DNA of 51,506 nt from an uncultured Lachnospiraceae bacterium (GCA_934294885.1 CAKRAK010000023.1:1-51506); one strand, 5' to 3'; numbered from the stretch's first letter, positions 25,163 to 33,776 are shown. Numbers and translations are program-made. The notes: a model not told the origin generated them from the sequence alone.

Positions 25163-25375
25163 TTAGGCATTGTGAAACTCATACTCATCTTCCCATAATT
25201 CTTCCGACTTTTTCCGGGTTTCATGAATTGCCTGTTCATAACCGGTTAATGCGGCAAACGGAGCAAACTGTGCCGCCCGCTTCATCTGATCCATAGGCGG
25301 ATGTTTATCCAATATCGGTCTGTCACAATGAATGATGTTCTCATATTTTTTTAATTTTTCATAATCGACCTTCAT
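25163..25375 (-). CDS. YolD-like protein, partner of the Y-family polymerase
   Basis: The 70-residue protein carries the YolD-like core KHPPMDQMKRAAQFAPFAALTGYEQAIHET. Small YolD-like proteins are regularly encoded beside UvrX/UmuC-type polymerases in Firmicutes and may act as a UmuD-like accessory, though the mechanism is not established. The ATG at 25375 has AGGTG at proper spacing; a GTG 9 bp upstream is less likely. It follows the polymerase gene by 16 bp. Confidence 0.82.
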   Translation of the reverse strand: MKVDYEKLKKYENIIHCDRPILDKHPPMDQMKRAAQFAPFAALTGYEQAIHETRKKSEELWEDEYEFHNA

Positions 25376-25391
25376 CCGTATCACCTGCTAC

Positions 25392-26921
25392 CTATGCTCT
25401 ATGTCCACCAATTTGGCGATTCCGTTCCAATGCGGTAGCACCTTCACTTAAATTGGTTCCTTTTAATATTGCATTCTTTCCGTATTTTTTCTTTATGGCA
25501 ATCATAGCTTCCTGCATTTTCTGCTCCTTATCAAGATGTTGTTCCTGCTGCTTCTTTATTCTGCCCGACATATCATAATCCGCAAACAGATCCAACTGGA
25601 CAAACTGTTCTTTGTCCGGAATCTCATCTCTTGGTACAGTTCGATTTGCCGTAATATTGACTCTTCGGATTAAAAGCTTATCATTTACAATATTCTGATA
25701 TAACCCTAAAACCGCTTCTGTTATCACACTGGTAGAAGATGTGTATTCCGGCAGGTTCACCGTTCCATGGGCATGCTTTGGAACCCGCCTTCCATAACGG
25801 TCAATGGTAATTTCACCTTTATAAGAGCCGGCAGTCCCGGGATTGGTCAGATTGTCCACATCATAGCCAATGGTTAAAACCATCTGATTGGTAACAAGCC
25901 CCTTTTCCACCAGATCAAGGGTAAGAAGATCTGCCATCTCCCTGACAATCAGCATTCCTTTTTCAAAAGGATAAGGCTCCTGTAATACCTGTCCCGAACC
26001 GACACTGTTGTACTCCGGTTTGTATGCCTTAATATCCTGTATCGTACTCGGTTCATATCCCCATGCATGGTCAATCAACAATTCTGCATTCACACCAAAC
26101 ATCCGATACAGCAAATCCGCATTATAATAGTCATCCTCGCTTCCCATGGAACATAATGCTATATCACCCATTGTATAAAGTCCCTGTTCATGAAGCTTCC
26201 GAACATAACCGGAACCCACCCGCCAGAAATCTGACAAAGGTTCATGGGTCCATAACAACATACGATAACTCATCTCGTCCAGCTTAGCAATTCTTACGCC
26301 GTACTTATCCGGCTTCATATGTTTTGCCACAATATCCATAGCAATTTTACTAAGATATAAATTCGTGCCGATTCCGGCAGTTGCTGTAATTCCGGTCTGC
26401 TCGTATATCTCATTGATCATTTTTCGTGCCAGTTCCACCGGTTCTAATTTGTATATGTTCAAATAATGGGTTATGTCTATAAACACCTCATCTATGGAAT
26501 ATACATGTATGTCTTCCGGTGCAATGTATTTTAAATATATGTTATATATCCTTGTACTATAATCAATATACAATGCCATTCTCGGCATTGCGGTTATATA
26601 ATCCAACTCATAGTCCGGGTGCTGCTGCAAAACATCCGCATCAATAGAGCCTGCAAGAAAACTTCCCTCCGGTGTATTCTTTCTTCGAAGTGCATTTATC
26701 CGGTTTACAGTCTGAACCACTTCAAACAAACGGGCTCTGCCGGGTATCCCATAAGCCTTCAGGGAAGGGGACACTGCCAGACATATTGTTTTTTCTGTCC
26801 GGCCGGCATCCGCCACAACCAGATTCGTCATAAGAGGATCCAATCCTCTTTCCATACATTCTACTGAAGCATAAAATGACTTAAGATCAATCGCAATATA
26901 AGTATTTTTCCCATCCATCAT
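25392..26921 (-). CDS. Y-family DNA polymerase (UmuC/UvrX-like, SOS mutagenesis)
   Basis: A translesion polymerase that copies damaged DNA. The 509-residue protein has the catalytic IDLKSFYASVEC (Asp12), SIDEVFID (Asp144, Glu145) and the little-finger domain, with a longer C-terminal tail (about 440-509) than DinB. It is nearer to UvrX/YqjW than to DinB (Pol IV). An AGGAGGTG site precedes the tandem ATG. A LexA box overlaps the -35 of its promoter, and the yolD-like gene follows, a standard SOS module. Confidence 0.92.
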   Translation of the reverse strand: MMDGKNTYIAIDLKSFYASVECMERGLDPLMTNLVVADAGRTEKTICLAVSPSLKAYGIPGRARLFEVVQTVNRINALRRKNTPEGSFLAGSIDADVLQQHPDYELDYITAMPRMALYIDYSTRIYNIYLKYIAPEDIHVYSIDEVFIDITHYLNIYKLEPVELARKMINEIYEQTGITATAGIGTNLYLSKIAMDIVAKHMKPDKYGVRIAKLDEMSYRMLLWTHEPLSDFWRVGSGYVRKLHEQGLYTMGDIALCSMGSEDDYYNADLLYRMFGVNAELLIDHAWGYEPSTIQDIKAYKPEYNSVGSGQVLQEPYPFEKGMLIVREMADLLTLDLVEKGLVTNQMVLTIGYDVDNLTNPGTAGSYKGEITIDRYGRRVPKHAHGTVNLPEYTSSTSVITEAVLGLYQNIVNDKLLIRRVNITANRTVPRDEIPDKEQFVQLDLFADYDMSGRIKKQQEQHLDKEQKMQEAMIAIKKKYGKNAILKGTNLSEGATALERNRQIGGHRA

Positions 26922-26945
26922 TTTACACCTCCTATTTCCTGTTAT

Positions 26946-26974
26946 ATTTTAGTATAACCAAAACATATGTTCAA
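26946..26974 (-). promoter_or_regulatory. SOS promoter with LexA (DinR) box
   Basis: On the minus strand, -35 TTGAAC (26969-26974), a 17-bp spacer and -10 TAAAAT (26946-26951). The LexA-like palindrome GAACATATGTTT (26961-26972) overlaps the -35 and matches the Firmicutes GAAC-RNRY-GTTY core at every fixed position. Confidence 0.85.
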
Positions 26975-27017
26975 GTAGTAAGTTTTGGAGATTTTATTAA
27001 ATTTTTCTCATCATCGC

Positions 27018-27068
27018 AAAAAAAATGGTATAGCAACAACCGTAAAAACAGGTCTTGTTGCTATACCA
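27018..27068 (-). terminator. Strong intrinsic terminator after the O-acetylhomoserine sulfhydrylase gene
   Basis: A perfect 14-bp stem (TGGTATAGCAACAA and complement) with a 15-nt loop is followed by eight T residues on the minus strand. It begins 9 bp past the stop and shields the SOS promoter from read-through. Confidence 0.95.
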
Positions 27069-27076
27069 CTGTATTT

Positions 27077-28369
27077 TTATTCGCTGATTCCTTCCAAAGC
27101 CTGCGCAAGGTCGGCAATCAAATCCCCTTTATCCTCTAATCCGCAGGAAATACGAACAAGACCTGCCGGTATACCTGCCTCTAAAAGCTGTTCCTCTGTC
27201 ATCTGTCTGTGGGTAGAGGTTGCCGGATTCAGACAACAGGTTCTTGCATCTGCAACATGAGTTTCAATCGCTGCTAATTTCAGGCGTTTCATAAACTGCT
27301 CCGCTGCCGCCTTTCCACCCTTTAATTCAAAGGAAACAACTCCACAGCCACCGTTTGGAAGATACTTCTTTGCTCTTTCATAATATGAGTCACTTTTCAA
27401 ACCGGAATAATTAACTTTTTCAACCTGCGGCTGTTTTTCCAAAAATTCAGCCACTGCTAATCCATTCTCTACATGTCTTGCCATTCTGACATGCAATGAT
27501 TCTAATCCCAAATTCAGAATAAATGCATGCTGTGGTGACTGGATACATCCCAAATCTCTCATCAACTGTGCTGTACACTTTGTAATAAATGCACCACCCT
27601 TACCAAACCGTTCTGCATAGACAATGCCATGGTACGATTCATCCGGAGTACAAAGTCCCGGATATTTATCTGCATGTGCCATCCAGTCAAAATTACCGGA
27701 ATCAACAATTGCACCACCAACAGCGGCACCATGTCCATCCATGTATTTCGTAGTCGAATGTGTTACGATATCTGCTCCCCATTCTATCGGACGACAGTTA
27801 ACCGGAGTCGGAAATGTATTATCTACAATTAACGGAACTCCATGGGCATGTGCCACCTTTGCAAACAATTCAATGTCCAATACGGTAAGTGCCGGATTGG
27901 CAATCGTCTCTCCAAACATAGCTCTTGTATTTTCTTTAAATGCTGCATTCAGCTCATCCTCTGTACTGTCCGGCGAAACAAAGGTAACTTCTATACCCAT
28001 CTTTGCCATCGTAACGGAAATCAGATTAAAGGTTCCTCCATAAATGGAAGAAGATGCCACAATATGGCTTCCTGCCTCACATATGTTAAATAACGCGAAG
28101 AAATTTGCTGCCTGACCGGAAGAGGTCAGCATAGCTGCAGTTCCTCCCTCCAGCTGGGCAATCTTGGCAGCAACATAATCATTTGTGGGATTTTGTAATC
28201 TTGTATAAAAATATCCCTCCCGCTCCAGATCAAAAAGCTTACCCATATCCTCGCTGGTATCGTACTTAAAGGTTGTAGACTGTACAATCGGAATCTGTCT
28301 TGGCTCTCCGTTGCCCGGTGTATATCCTCCTTGTACACATTTTGTATTTAATGAATACTCTTTCATCAT
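27077..28369 (-). CDS. metY: O-acetylhomoserine sulfhydrylase / aminocarboxypropyltransferase
   Basis: A PLP enzyme that makes homocysteine from O-acetylhomoserine and sulfide, the direct-sulfhydrylation route to methionine. The 430-residue length fits MetY better than cystathionine synthases (about 380). Features are YTRLQNPT, TSSGQAANF, the SIYGGTFNL loop, VDNTFPTP and the PLP lysine in THSTTKYMDGHG. AGGAAGATAA precedes the ATG. It lies 23 bp after the PAP2 gene. No SAM riboswitch is visible in the short spacer. Homoserine is supplied by hom, encoded 17 kb away. Confidence 0.93.
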   Translation of the reverse strand: MMKEYSLNTKCVQGGYTPGNGEPRQIPIVQSTTFKYDTSEDMGKLFDLEREGYFYTRLQNPTNDYVAAKIAQLEGGTAAMLTSSGQAANFFALFNICEAGSHIVASSSIYGGTFNLISVTMAKMGIEVTFVSPDSTEDELNAAFKENTRAMFGETIANPALTVLDIELFAKVAHAHGVPLIVDNTFPTPVNCRPIEWGADIVTHSTTKYMDGHGAAVGGAIVDSGNFDWMAHADKYPGLCTPDESYHGIVYAERFGKGGAFITKCTAQLMRDLGCIQSPQHAFILNLGLESLHVRMARHVENGLAVAEFLEKQPQVEKVNYSGLKSDSYYERAKKYLPNGGCGVVSFELKGGKAAAEQFMKRLKLAAIETHVADARTCCLNPATSTHRQMTEEQLLEAGIPAGLVRISCGLEDKGDLIADLAQALEGISE

Positions 28370-28392
28370 TTATCTTCCTCCCATATATTTTT

Positions 28393-28887
28393 CTAAATTA
28401 ATATCAAACCGATCACGCCGCTTATCAAACCGAGCAACGCTCCTGCAATGACATCTATCGGGTAATGTACACCACCAATCACTCTGATCCATGCCATAAA
28501 TACGCCTGCCACCATAAGAATAATGCCAACAACCGGTATATAACAAAACCAGCACATGGCAATTACAAAAACAGAAAATACATGTCTGCTGGGAAAAGAA
28601 TTTCCTTTTTTCTTTTTTTTGATTAACGGTTCAATCTCCAACGCCTCATAGGGACGTTTTTTATTATATATCTTTCGAAAAATCGACACACAAAAAAAAG
28701 AAATTCCCGCGGTCAATATTGTCGGCAAACACCGTGAGCTGTGCTGCATCCACTGCAAAAGCACAAGTAATGGGAATATTATATAACACATTCCCATTAA
28801 TAATCGATTACATCTTATTAAATATCGGATTCTCACCGGCTTGTCCACAAAAGGCTTTTTCCATCTTTCATACTGTTCTGCAGTCAT
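28393..28887 (-). CDS. PAP2-family membrane phosphatase
   Basis: An integral membrane phosphatase of the PAP2 superfamily, probably acting on undecaprenyl pyrophosphate or a phosphatidate; the exact substrate is not decidable. The 164-residue protein has the three motifs: KKRPYE (with KxxxxxxRP spacing), PSRH, and the R-V-I-G-G-V-H-Y-P-I-D motif, between four to five hydrophobic segments. A lysine-rich stretch is encoded by a run of eight A, a possible slippage site. It starts 1 bp after the preceding gene. Confidence 0.86.
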   Translation of the reverse strand: MTAEQYERWKKPFVDKPVRIRYLIRCNRLLMGMCYIIFPLLVLLQWMQHSSRCLPTILTAGISFFCVSIFRKIYNKKRPYEALEIEPLIKKKKKGNSFPSRHVFSVFVIAMCWFCYIPVVGIILMVAGVFMAWIRVIGGVHYPIDVIAGALLGLISGVIGLILI

Positions 28888-28888
28888 C

Positions 28889-29407
28889 TTATATCCAGGT
28901 CTCGATCACAGAATAATCGTCGGAATAATTCGTCATTCTGACAGAACATTGTAATTCCTCAACATATTTTCTGCTGTCTATCAATGTATTAAAATGCTTC
29001 GTCTTTTTCAGTTGTTCCGGTGCATAATAATCCACAATATAATCTGAAACCTCTCCTACCTCCTTATATGAAATTACACTGACCGGAATCCGGACAACTG
29101 TTGTCATCTGTTCAACAAAATCCTGAACCGGCATATATTTAATCTCTTCTTTTGTTGAAGGCTCTCCGTGCAGTCCTGTAATCTCCGAATCTCGAATCGC
29201 CTTATCAATCTGTGCAATCATGGATTCCGTAATTCCGGTTTTCTCACCGAAATTCAGATAATTTAAAATTGTAAGCATCTCTGATTCCGCATCCGTAAGA
29301 TATCCTGTTCCAAGCTTATGAATATCTCCTGTATTGTGAACCAGTTCATACATCTTATTCGGAAGAGTTCTGTAACTCCATTCCTGCATTTTAAACTCTA
29401 ATTCCAT
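28889..29407 (-). CDS. Conserved hypothetical protein, unknown function
   Basis: I do not recognise this 172-residue protein. It is soluble and acidic, with no signal peptide, membrane segment or cysteine cluster. Predicted character is helical in the first half (LTDAESEMLTILNYLNFGEKTG) and beta-rich later (QMTTVVRIPVSVISY, then VSDYIVDYYAP). GAAGGATAT precedes the ATG, supporting a real gene. It is directly followed (1 bp) by the PAP2 gene, implying coupled expression. Confidence 0.65.
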   Translation of the reverse strand: MELEFKMQEWSYRTLPNKMYELVHNTGDIHKLGTGYLTDAESEMLTILNYLNFGEKTGITESMIAQIDKAIRDSEITGLHGEPSTKEEIKYMPVQDFVEQMTTVVRIPVSVISYKEVGEVSDYIVDYYAPEQLKKTKHFNTLIDSRKYVEELQCSVRMTNYSDDYSVIETWI

Positions 29408-29465
29408 ATATCCTTCTCCTCATACTTTCCCAATACAAAGCAGCCGTTATACACTCCCATATAAT

Positions 29466-30068
29466 CTAGCCAAGAACCTTTTTAATTGCCTCTAACAACT
29501 CATCATAAGTCTCGTATGCAGGAAGTTCCGGATGATCCTTCTTAATCTGATCCGTACTCTTAAATAAAAATCCTGCCTTACTTGCTTCAATCATACCTAA
29601 ATCATTATGGCTGTCACCACTGGCAATCGTCTCATAACCAATAGACTGTAAAGCCTTTACGGTTGTGTACTTTGACTTTTCACAACGCATTTTGAAGCCT
29701 GTAATCTCTCCATTATCTGCTACTTCCAAAGAGTTACAGAAAATTGTAGGCCAACCTAATTTTTTCATCAGAGGCTTTGCAAACTGTGTAAATGTATCAC
29801 TGATAATAATAACCTGAGTCAAGGATCTTAATTCATCCAAAAACTCCTTTGCTCCCGGAATCGGATCAATGGTAGCAATCGTGTCCTGAATCTCCTTCAA
29901 GCCTAACCCATGTTCTTTTAAAATGCTTAATCTCCAATTCATTAATTTATCATAATCCGGCTCATCTCTGGTAGTTCTTTTCAATTCTGGAATTCCACTT
30001 GCCTCAGCAAAAGCAATCCATATCTCAGGTACCAATACGCCTTCTAAATCTAAACATACAATATCCAT
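29466..30068 (-). CDS. thrH: ThrH-like phosphoserine phosphatase / homoserine phosphotransferase
   Basis: ThrH is a HAD-family enzyme that removes phosphate from phosphoserine and can pass it to homoserine, linking serine and threonine synthesis. The 200-residue protein has the HAD nucleophile region CLDLEGVLVPEIW (5-17), VIISDTFTQF, and the closing SGDSHNDLGM. The LEGVLVPEIWIAFAE start is characteristic of ThrH. The ATG at 30068 is chosen because GGGAGG lies 6 nt before it; an in-frame ATG 18 bp upstream overlaps that site. It appears monocistronic. Confidence 0.92.
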   Translation of the reverse strand: MDIVCLDLEGVLVPEIWIAFAEASGIPELKRTTRDEPDYDKLMNWRLSILKEHGLGLKEIQDTIATIDPIPGAKEFLDELRSLTQVIIISDTFTQFAKPLMKKLGWPTIFCNSLEVADNGEITGFKMRCEKSKYTTVKALQSIGYETIASGDSHNDLGMIEASKAGFLFKSTDQIKKDHPELPAYETYDELLEAIKKVLG

Positions 30069-30119
30069 CTTTATCCTCCCATGCACTTATTCTTTTACCT
30101 AACGTGCTCTTTTTTGTAA

Positions 30120-30128
30120 AGTATATCA
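30120..30128 (-). promoter_or_regulatory. Probable thrH promoter (extended -10)
   Basis: TGATATACT on the minus strand forms an extended -10 about 52 bp before the ATG. The -35 is poor. It has the same TATGATATACT wording as the carD-like promoter. Confidence 0.5.
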
Positions 30129-30159
30129 TACCTTCCTATGTATTAAAAGAATATTAAAT

Positions 30160-30192
30160 AAAAAAATTGATTCCCTCATTGGAAGGAATCAA
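30160..30192 (-). terminator. Intrinsic terminator after the NUDIX gene
   Basis: On the minus strand a 10-bp stem (TTGATTCCTT/AGGGAATCAA) with a 6-nt loop is followed by seven T residues, 6 bp past the NUDIX stop. Confidence 0.92.
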
Positions 30193-30198
30193 CTCCTA

Positions 30199-30702
30199 TT
30201 ACATATCAAATACCTGTTTTATACTGTCATAATGCAAGAAAATACCCTGCTTTGCCAATTCTTCGATTTCAGCCTTTGTTGCCAGCTTAAAGCCATCCGT
30301 TTCCGATTCCTGAGGCTTTACATCTGCTTCCGTAAAATCCATCACAAAACGATAAATATCTACAAAATAATTATCTCCTTCTCCCGGATTTTCTCTTTTG
30401 TAGGAAAACTGATATCCACCCTGTGCCTTAGATACATCAAGCCCTGTTTCCTCAAGAACCTCTCTGTGAACGGCTTCTAATGATTCTTCTCCAGCCATAA
30501 CACCACCGCCTGATACTTCCCACCAGCCGGCAGCCCATGCCTTTGTTAAAACTCTCTTTGTAATCAAAAATCTCTTATCCGGTGTTGCAACAACGCCCAG
30601 TACGGTCAGATGATATTCCCCATCCTTTAAACACCAGTCGTTACGCTGCATGGTTCTCCCGGTTCTTTGCTTATTCTCATCATAAATATCCCAATATTCC
30701 AT
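30199..30702 (-). CDS. NUDIX hydrolase
   Basis: NUDIX enzymes hydrolyse nucleoside diphosphates linked to another group; the substrate here is unknown. The 167-residue protein has a full Nudix box in GGGVMAGEESLEAVHREVLEETGL (about 65-88), with the REVLEETG metal-binding core. The N-terminal WDIYDENKQRTGRTM resembles Idi- or YfcD-type members that act on isoprenoid or sugar-nucleotide substrates. It follows nadA by 17 bp, so a link to pyridine nucleotides is conceivable but unproven. Confidence 0.88.
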   Translation of the reverse strand: MEYWDIYDENKQRTGRTMQRNDWCLKDGEYHLTVLGVVATPDKRFLITKRVLTKAWAAGWWEVSGGGVMAGEESLEAVHREVLEETGLDVSKAQGGYQFSYKRENPGEGDNYFVDIYRFVMDFTEADVKPQESETDGFKLATKAEIEELAKQGIFLHYDSIKQVFDM

Positions 30703-30719
30703 TTGTTTTCCGTCTCTTT

Positions 30720-31631
30720 CTATTCTGCAAGTTCTAACATCTTTTGCAATGGCTTCAATGCTTTCTCCATCATATCATCCGGCAGAACAACCTCCGGTTC
30801 CATTGTCTGCAAAGCCTTCAAAACCTTATCCATGGTTACAAGCTTCATATTCGGACAAAACTGCCTATGACCGACTGAATAAAATTTCTTTTCAGGATTC
30901 TTCTGCATCAGTTCATAAAATACACCCATCTCTGTACAAATGATAAATTCCTTTGAGGATGATGATGTAGCATAATCAATAATCTCTGATGTACTCCCTA
31001 TAAAGTCCGAAACCTCTAACACATCCATTGTACACTCCGGATGGGTAAGCACCTCTGCATCCGGGCGGGCTTTTTTTGCCTCTAATACCGCATCCTTAGT
31101 TATGCTTTTATGTACATGGCAGAATCCGTCATTGAATATGAAATGCTTCTCCGGCAGCTGCTGTGCCACGTATCGTCCCAAATTATTGTCGGGAACAAAA
31201 AATATATTTTTCTGTGGAAGCTTCTTTACAACCTTCAGCGCGTTGGAAGATGTAACACAAACATCGGAATACGACTTGATCAATGCAGTGGAATTAACAT
31301 AGGCAACAACCGCCACATCATCATATTCCTTCCGCACTTCCGCAATCCGCTCCGGTGTGATCATATGAGCCATAGGACAATCTGCATCCGAATCTGCCAT
31401 TACAACTTTTTTATCTTTATTTAAAATTTTTGCAGACTCTCCCATAAAAGAGACACCACAAAACAAGATGTTCTTCTCACTTACCTTCGTCGCAACTTTT
31501 GCAAGATAATACGAGTCACCAACATAATCGGCAATTTCCTGAACATCCCCATCTACATAATAATGGGCAAGCATTACAACATCTTTTTCTTTTTTTAACA
31601 TCTTTATCTGTTCTACCGTATTCTCATCCAT
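30720..31631 (-). CDS. nadA: Quinolinate synthase NadA
   Basis: NadA condenses iminoaspartate with dihydroxyacetone phosphate to quinolinate, using a [4Fe-4S] cluster, in de novo NAD synthesis. The 303-residue short-form protein has the three cluster-region cysteines in DADCPMAH, THPECTMDV and HRQFCPNMK, plus AHYYVDGDVQEIADYVGDSYYLA near the start. The partners nadB and nadC are not adjacent; the neighbours are a NUDIX gene and a cytidylate-kinase-like gene. It has its own near-consensus promoter. Confidence 0.95.
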   Translation of the reverse strand: MDENTVEQIKMLKKEKDVVMLAHYYVDGDVQEIADYVGDSYYLAKVATKVSEKNILFCGVSFMGESAKILNKDKKVVMADSDADCPMAHMITPERIAEVRKEYDDVAVVAYVNSTALIKSYSDVCVTSSNALKVVKKLPQKNIFFVPDNNLGRYVAQQLPEKHFIFNDGFCHVHKSITKDAVLEAKKARPDAEVLTHPECTMDVLEVSDFIGSTSEIIDYATSSSSKEFIICTEMGVFYELMQKNPEKKFYSVGHRQFCPNMKLVTMDKVLKALQTMEPEVVLPDDMMEKALKPLQKMLELAE

Positions 31632-31668
31632 GTTTTTTCTCCCATTGTCGTAAAATCATATGTCTTGC

Positions 31669-31697
31669 ATTATACACTAGCTGTCAGACAGGGTCAA
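31669..31697 (-). promoter_or_regulatory. Promoter of nadA
   Basis: On the minus strand, -35 TTGACC (31692-31697), a 17-bp spacer and a perfect -10 TATAAT (31669-31674), about 40 bp before the ATG. Its -35 touches the tail of the upstream terminator. Confidence 0.85.
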
Positions 31698-31730
31698 GCA
31701 AAATGCCGATTGGAAAGTTCCAACCGGCAT
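31696..31730 (-). terminator. Terminator after the cytidylate-kinase-like gene
   Basis: A 12-bp stem (ATGCCGGTTGGA/TCCAATCGGCAT, one G-U) with a 4-nt loop is followed by TTTGCTTG on the minus strand. The U-tract is short, so some read-through into nadA is possible. Confidence 0.75.
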
Positions 31731-31739
31731 CCTGCTGTA

Positions 31740-32339
31740 TTATTTGATTGCTTCATCAATATATGCAATTAAGGTATTCACTGTCTTGTCAATTCCAAGT
31801 GTGGAACTGTTCACACAGATATCATAGGTTCTGGAATCACCCCATTTGCCATCAGCATAAAAGTTATGATAAGTTTTCCTCATCTTATCTTCTTTTCTCA
31901 TGCGGCTGTAAGCGGCTCTTTCATCCAACCCATAGGCTTCCATAACCCGCTTAAGCTTCACCTCCTTATCTCCCAAAACAAAAATGCTGATCAATCCCGG
32001 ACAATCTCTTAATATGTATTCCGCACACCGGCCTACAACAACGAAGGATTCTTTTTCAACCTCTGCCTTTGTTCTGATAAAATCAAAAATATGATTTGCA
32101 ACCTGTTGCTCTAAAGGATAATAATTGGCATCCAATCCATAAGTATAAAAAACCGGATGCACTGGTTTTTCATCAAAATGTTTGATGATATCTTCGCTAA
32201 TGGTACTTTTCTCTCCTACATGTCGAAAAAGTTCCCGGTCATACAACGGAATATCATAATGCTCCGCTAACCTTCTGGCAATCTCGTAGCCCCCACTACC
32301 AAATTCACGACCAATAGAAATAATAAGCTGTTTTTCCAT
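31740..32339 (-). CDS. Cytidylate kinase-like family protein
   Basis: A P-loop nucleotide-kinase-fold protein of the cytidylate-kinase-like family common in Clostridia. It is distinct from the housekeeping Cmk and its substrate is unproven. The 199-residue protein has the loop SIGREFGSGGYEIARRLAE (about 8-26), YDRELFRHV, FVVVGRCAEYIL and the lid region SRMRKEDKMRKTYHNFY. The ATG at 32339 has AAGAAGGTG at correct spacing; a GTG 9 bp upstream lies in that site. Confidence 0.85.
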   Translation of the reverse strand: MEKQLIISIGREFGSGGYEIARRLAEHYDIPLYDRELFRHVGEKSTISEDIIKHFDEKPVHPVFYTYGLDANYYPLEQQVANHIFDFIRTKAEVEKESFVVVGRCAEYILRDCPGLISIFVLGDKEVKLKRVMEAYGLDERAAYSRMRKEDKMRKTYHNFYADGKWGDSRTYDICVNSSTLGIDKTVNTLIAYIDEAIK

Positions 32340-32413
32340 ATTATGCACCTTCTTTCCCTATTGTATAAACAATTCACTCAAAACTTACAAATTGCAAATA
32401 CAACTATAGATGT

Positions 32414-32422
32414 ATTATAGCA
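32414..32422 (-). promoter_or_regulatory. Probable promoter (extended -10) of the cytidylate-kinase-like gene
   Basis: TGCTATAAT on the minus strand is a perfect extended -10, about 75 bp before the ATG. No good -35 at 16-18 bp: a TTGACT sits 22 bp away, which is too far. Confidence 0.5.
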
Positions 32423-32462
32423 TTTTTCATTACTTTTTAAAAGTCAAAACTGGTTAGATTCA

Positions 32463-33776
32463 TCAAATTTTTCTACATTCCATATAATAGCGTTTTTCAT
32501 TTGCCTCTCCCATGGAAAAGGTTTTTCGTGGAAGGACACCATCCTTGATAACACCGATAAATAAATCCTCCTTGCTGACATCCGGAAGAATAAATCCCAT
32601 ATTTCCTTTTTTCATTCCAAGACTCATTACAACTTCTGTTCCATGAATGTAATCTATTTTACTTTCCCTGTGTTCCTTAAGATACTCATCTAAAAAGCTT
32701 TGAACGGTAGCCACTGCTACACCCGCTTTAGGATGAATAACACTCAACTTTTTCCATCCGTTCTCAGAGCAAAGAAGAAAATCATGCTCATCCCGGTCAG
32801 CACTCGGCTTTTCATAATCAACTACCGGCTCCACTCTGCACTCGCAACCCATTTTCTCATAATAGTGTTTTGCACAGTCCAGCAAATCCCCCTCATCTAT
32901 ATGAAATACAACACGATGAATCGGTTCCACCTCTAACGATTTATCATGAATATTTACGATTTCACACAGACAAAACCGTGCAGGATGATTTTGCTGTTCT
33001 TCTTCCGTCAAATGTGTCTTAAGCTCCTCCCATGCAGCCTTAGCTGTTGCCATGGAATGATTACCGTCTCCAACCGCAAGGTTTACAACCGGATAATCCT
33101 CATCAAGCCGATATTTCCGCTTAAAGGCAGATGGTTCTGCCAATGCTTCTATCCGGGTCATGATGTTGTCCGTCTCATCTCCTTCCGGAATAAACCAGCC
33201 GGAGATATGTCCGCCCCCCTGCATCAAATCGGTATCGTACACCTGTGTATATTCCTTTTTCCGGTCAATCAACGGTTCAATAACGGAGCAATCCGGATCA
33301 TCAATCAAAAGCATAATATGAGGTATCTCCAAAGATGCTCCCTGTCGTACACGAAGTCTTGGAGGAATCCTTTCTTCTACCGTCATTTCCGTAGGTCTGA
33401 TTAACGAATGTCCACCTTTTTTATATTCATAGGTTTCCAGATCTACGGCTACAACAAGACCATTTCTTGTATCGTCCCTGTTGATTCCTCTTTCTACCAA
33501 TATAAATCCTTTTCCGGCGGACGTTAAAATGTTATGATTCATGTAATCGTCCATCGTCTGATGGATCTGCTTAACTCTCTGTCCTTCATCCTCTGATTCC
33601 AGATATACCTCCGGCAAAATCAGGTTCAAGGCAGATGGGCTTTGGGCGACGATACGTTTTGTTTCCTCCCAATATTCCCTTTGGGATGTAAATTGATCAC
33701 AGGCAACGACTGCCCATTTTGACAGTTCAACTTCCTTATTCGGTAACAAAATTTCAGGTACATGTAAACAATTCAT
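32463..33776 (-). CDS. DUF1015 family protein
   Basis: The 437-residue protein belongs to DUF1015, whose members are found widely in bacteria without a settled function. Conserved stretches seen are WAVVACDQFTSQREYWEE, YHFIL-like SALNLILPEVYL, LAVGDGNHSMATAKAAWE and a long C-terminal beta-helical part. The GDGNHS motif is the best-known family signature. I start at the ATG at 33776, ten bases after AAAGGAGG; the 23 in-frame codons further upstream are not similar to the family. It stands between two other single genes. Confidence 0.85.
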   Translation of the reverse strand: MNCLHVPEILLPNKEVELSKWAVVACDQFTSQREYWEETKRIVAQSPSALNLILPEVYLESEDEGQRVKQIHQTMDDYMNHNILTSAGKGFILVERGINRDDTRNGLVVAVDLETYEYKKGGHSLIRPTEMTVEERIPPRLRVRQGASLEIPHIMLLIDDPDCSVIEPLIDRKKEYTQVYDTDLMQGGGHISGWFIPEGDETDNIMTRIEALAEPSAFKRKYRLDEDYPVVNLAVGDGNHSMATAKAAWEELKTHLTEEEQQNHPARFCLCEIVNIHDKSLEVEPIHRVVFHIDEGDLLDCAKHYYEKMGCECRVEPVVDYEKPSADRDEHDFLLCSENGWKKLSVIHPKAGVAVATVQSFLDEYLKEHRESKIDYIHGTEVVMSLGMKKGNMGFILPDVSKEDLFIGVIKDGVLPRKTFSMGEANEKRYYMECRKI

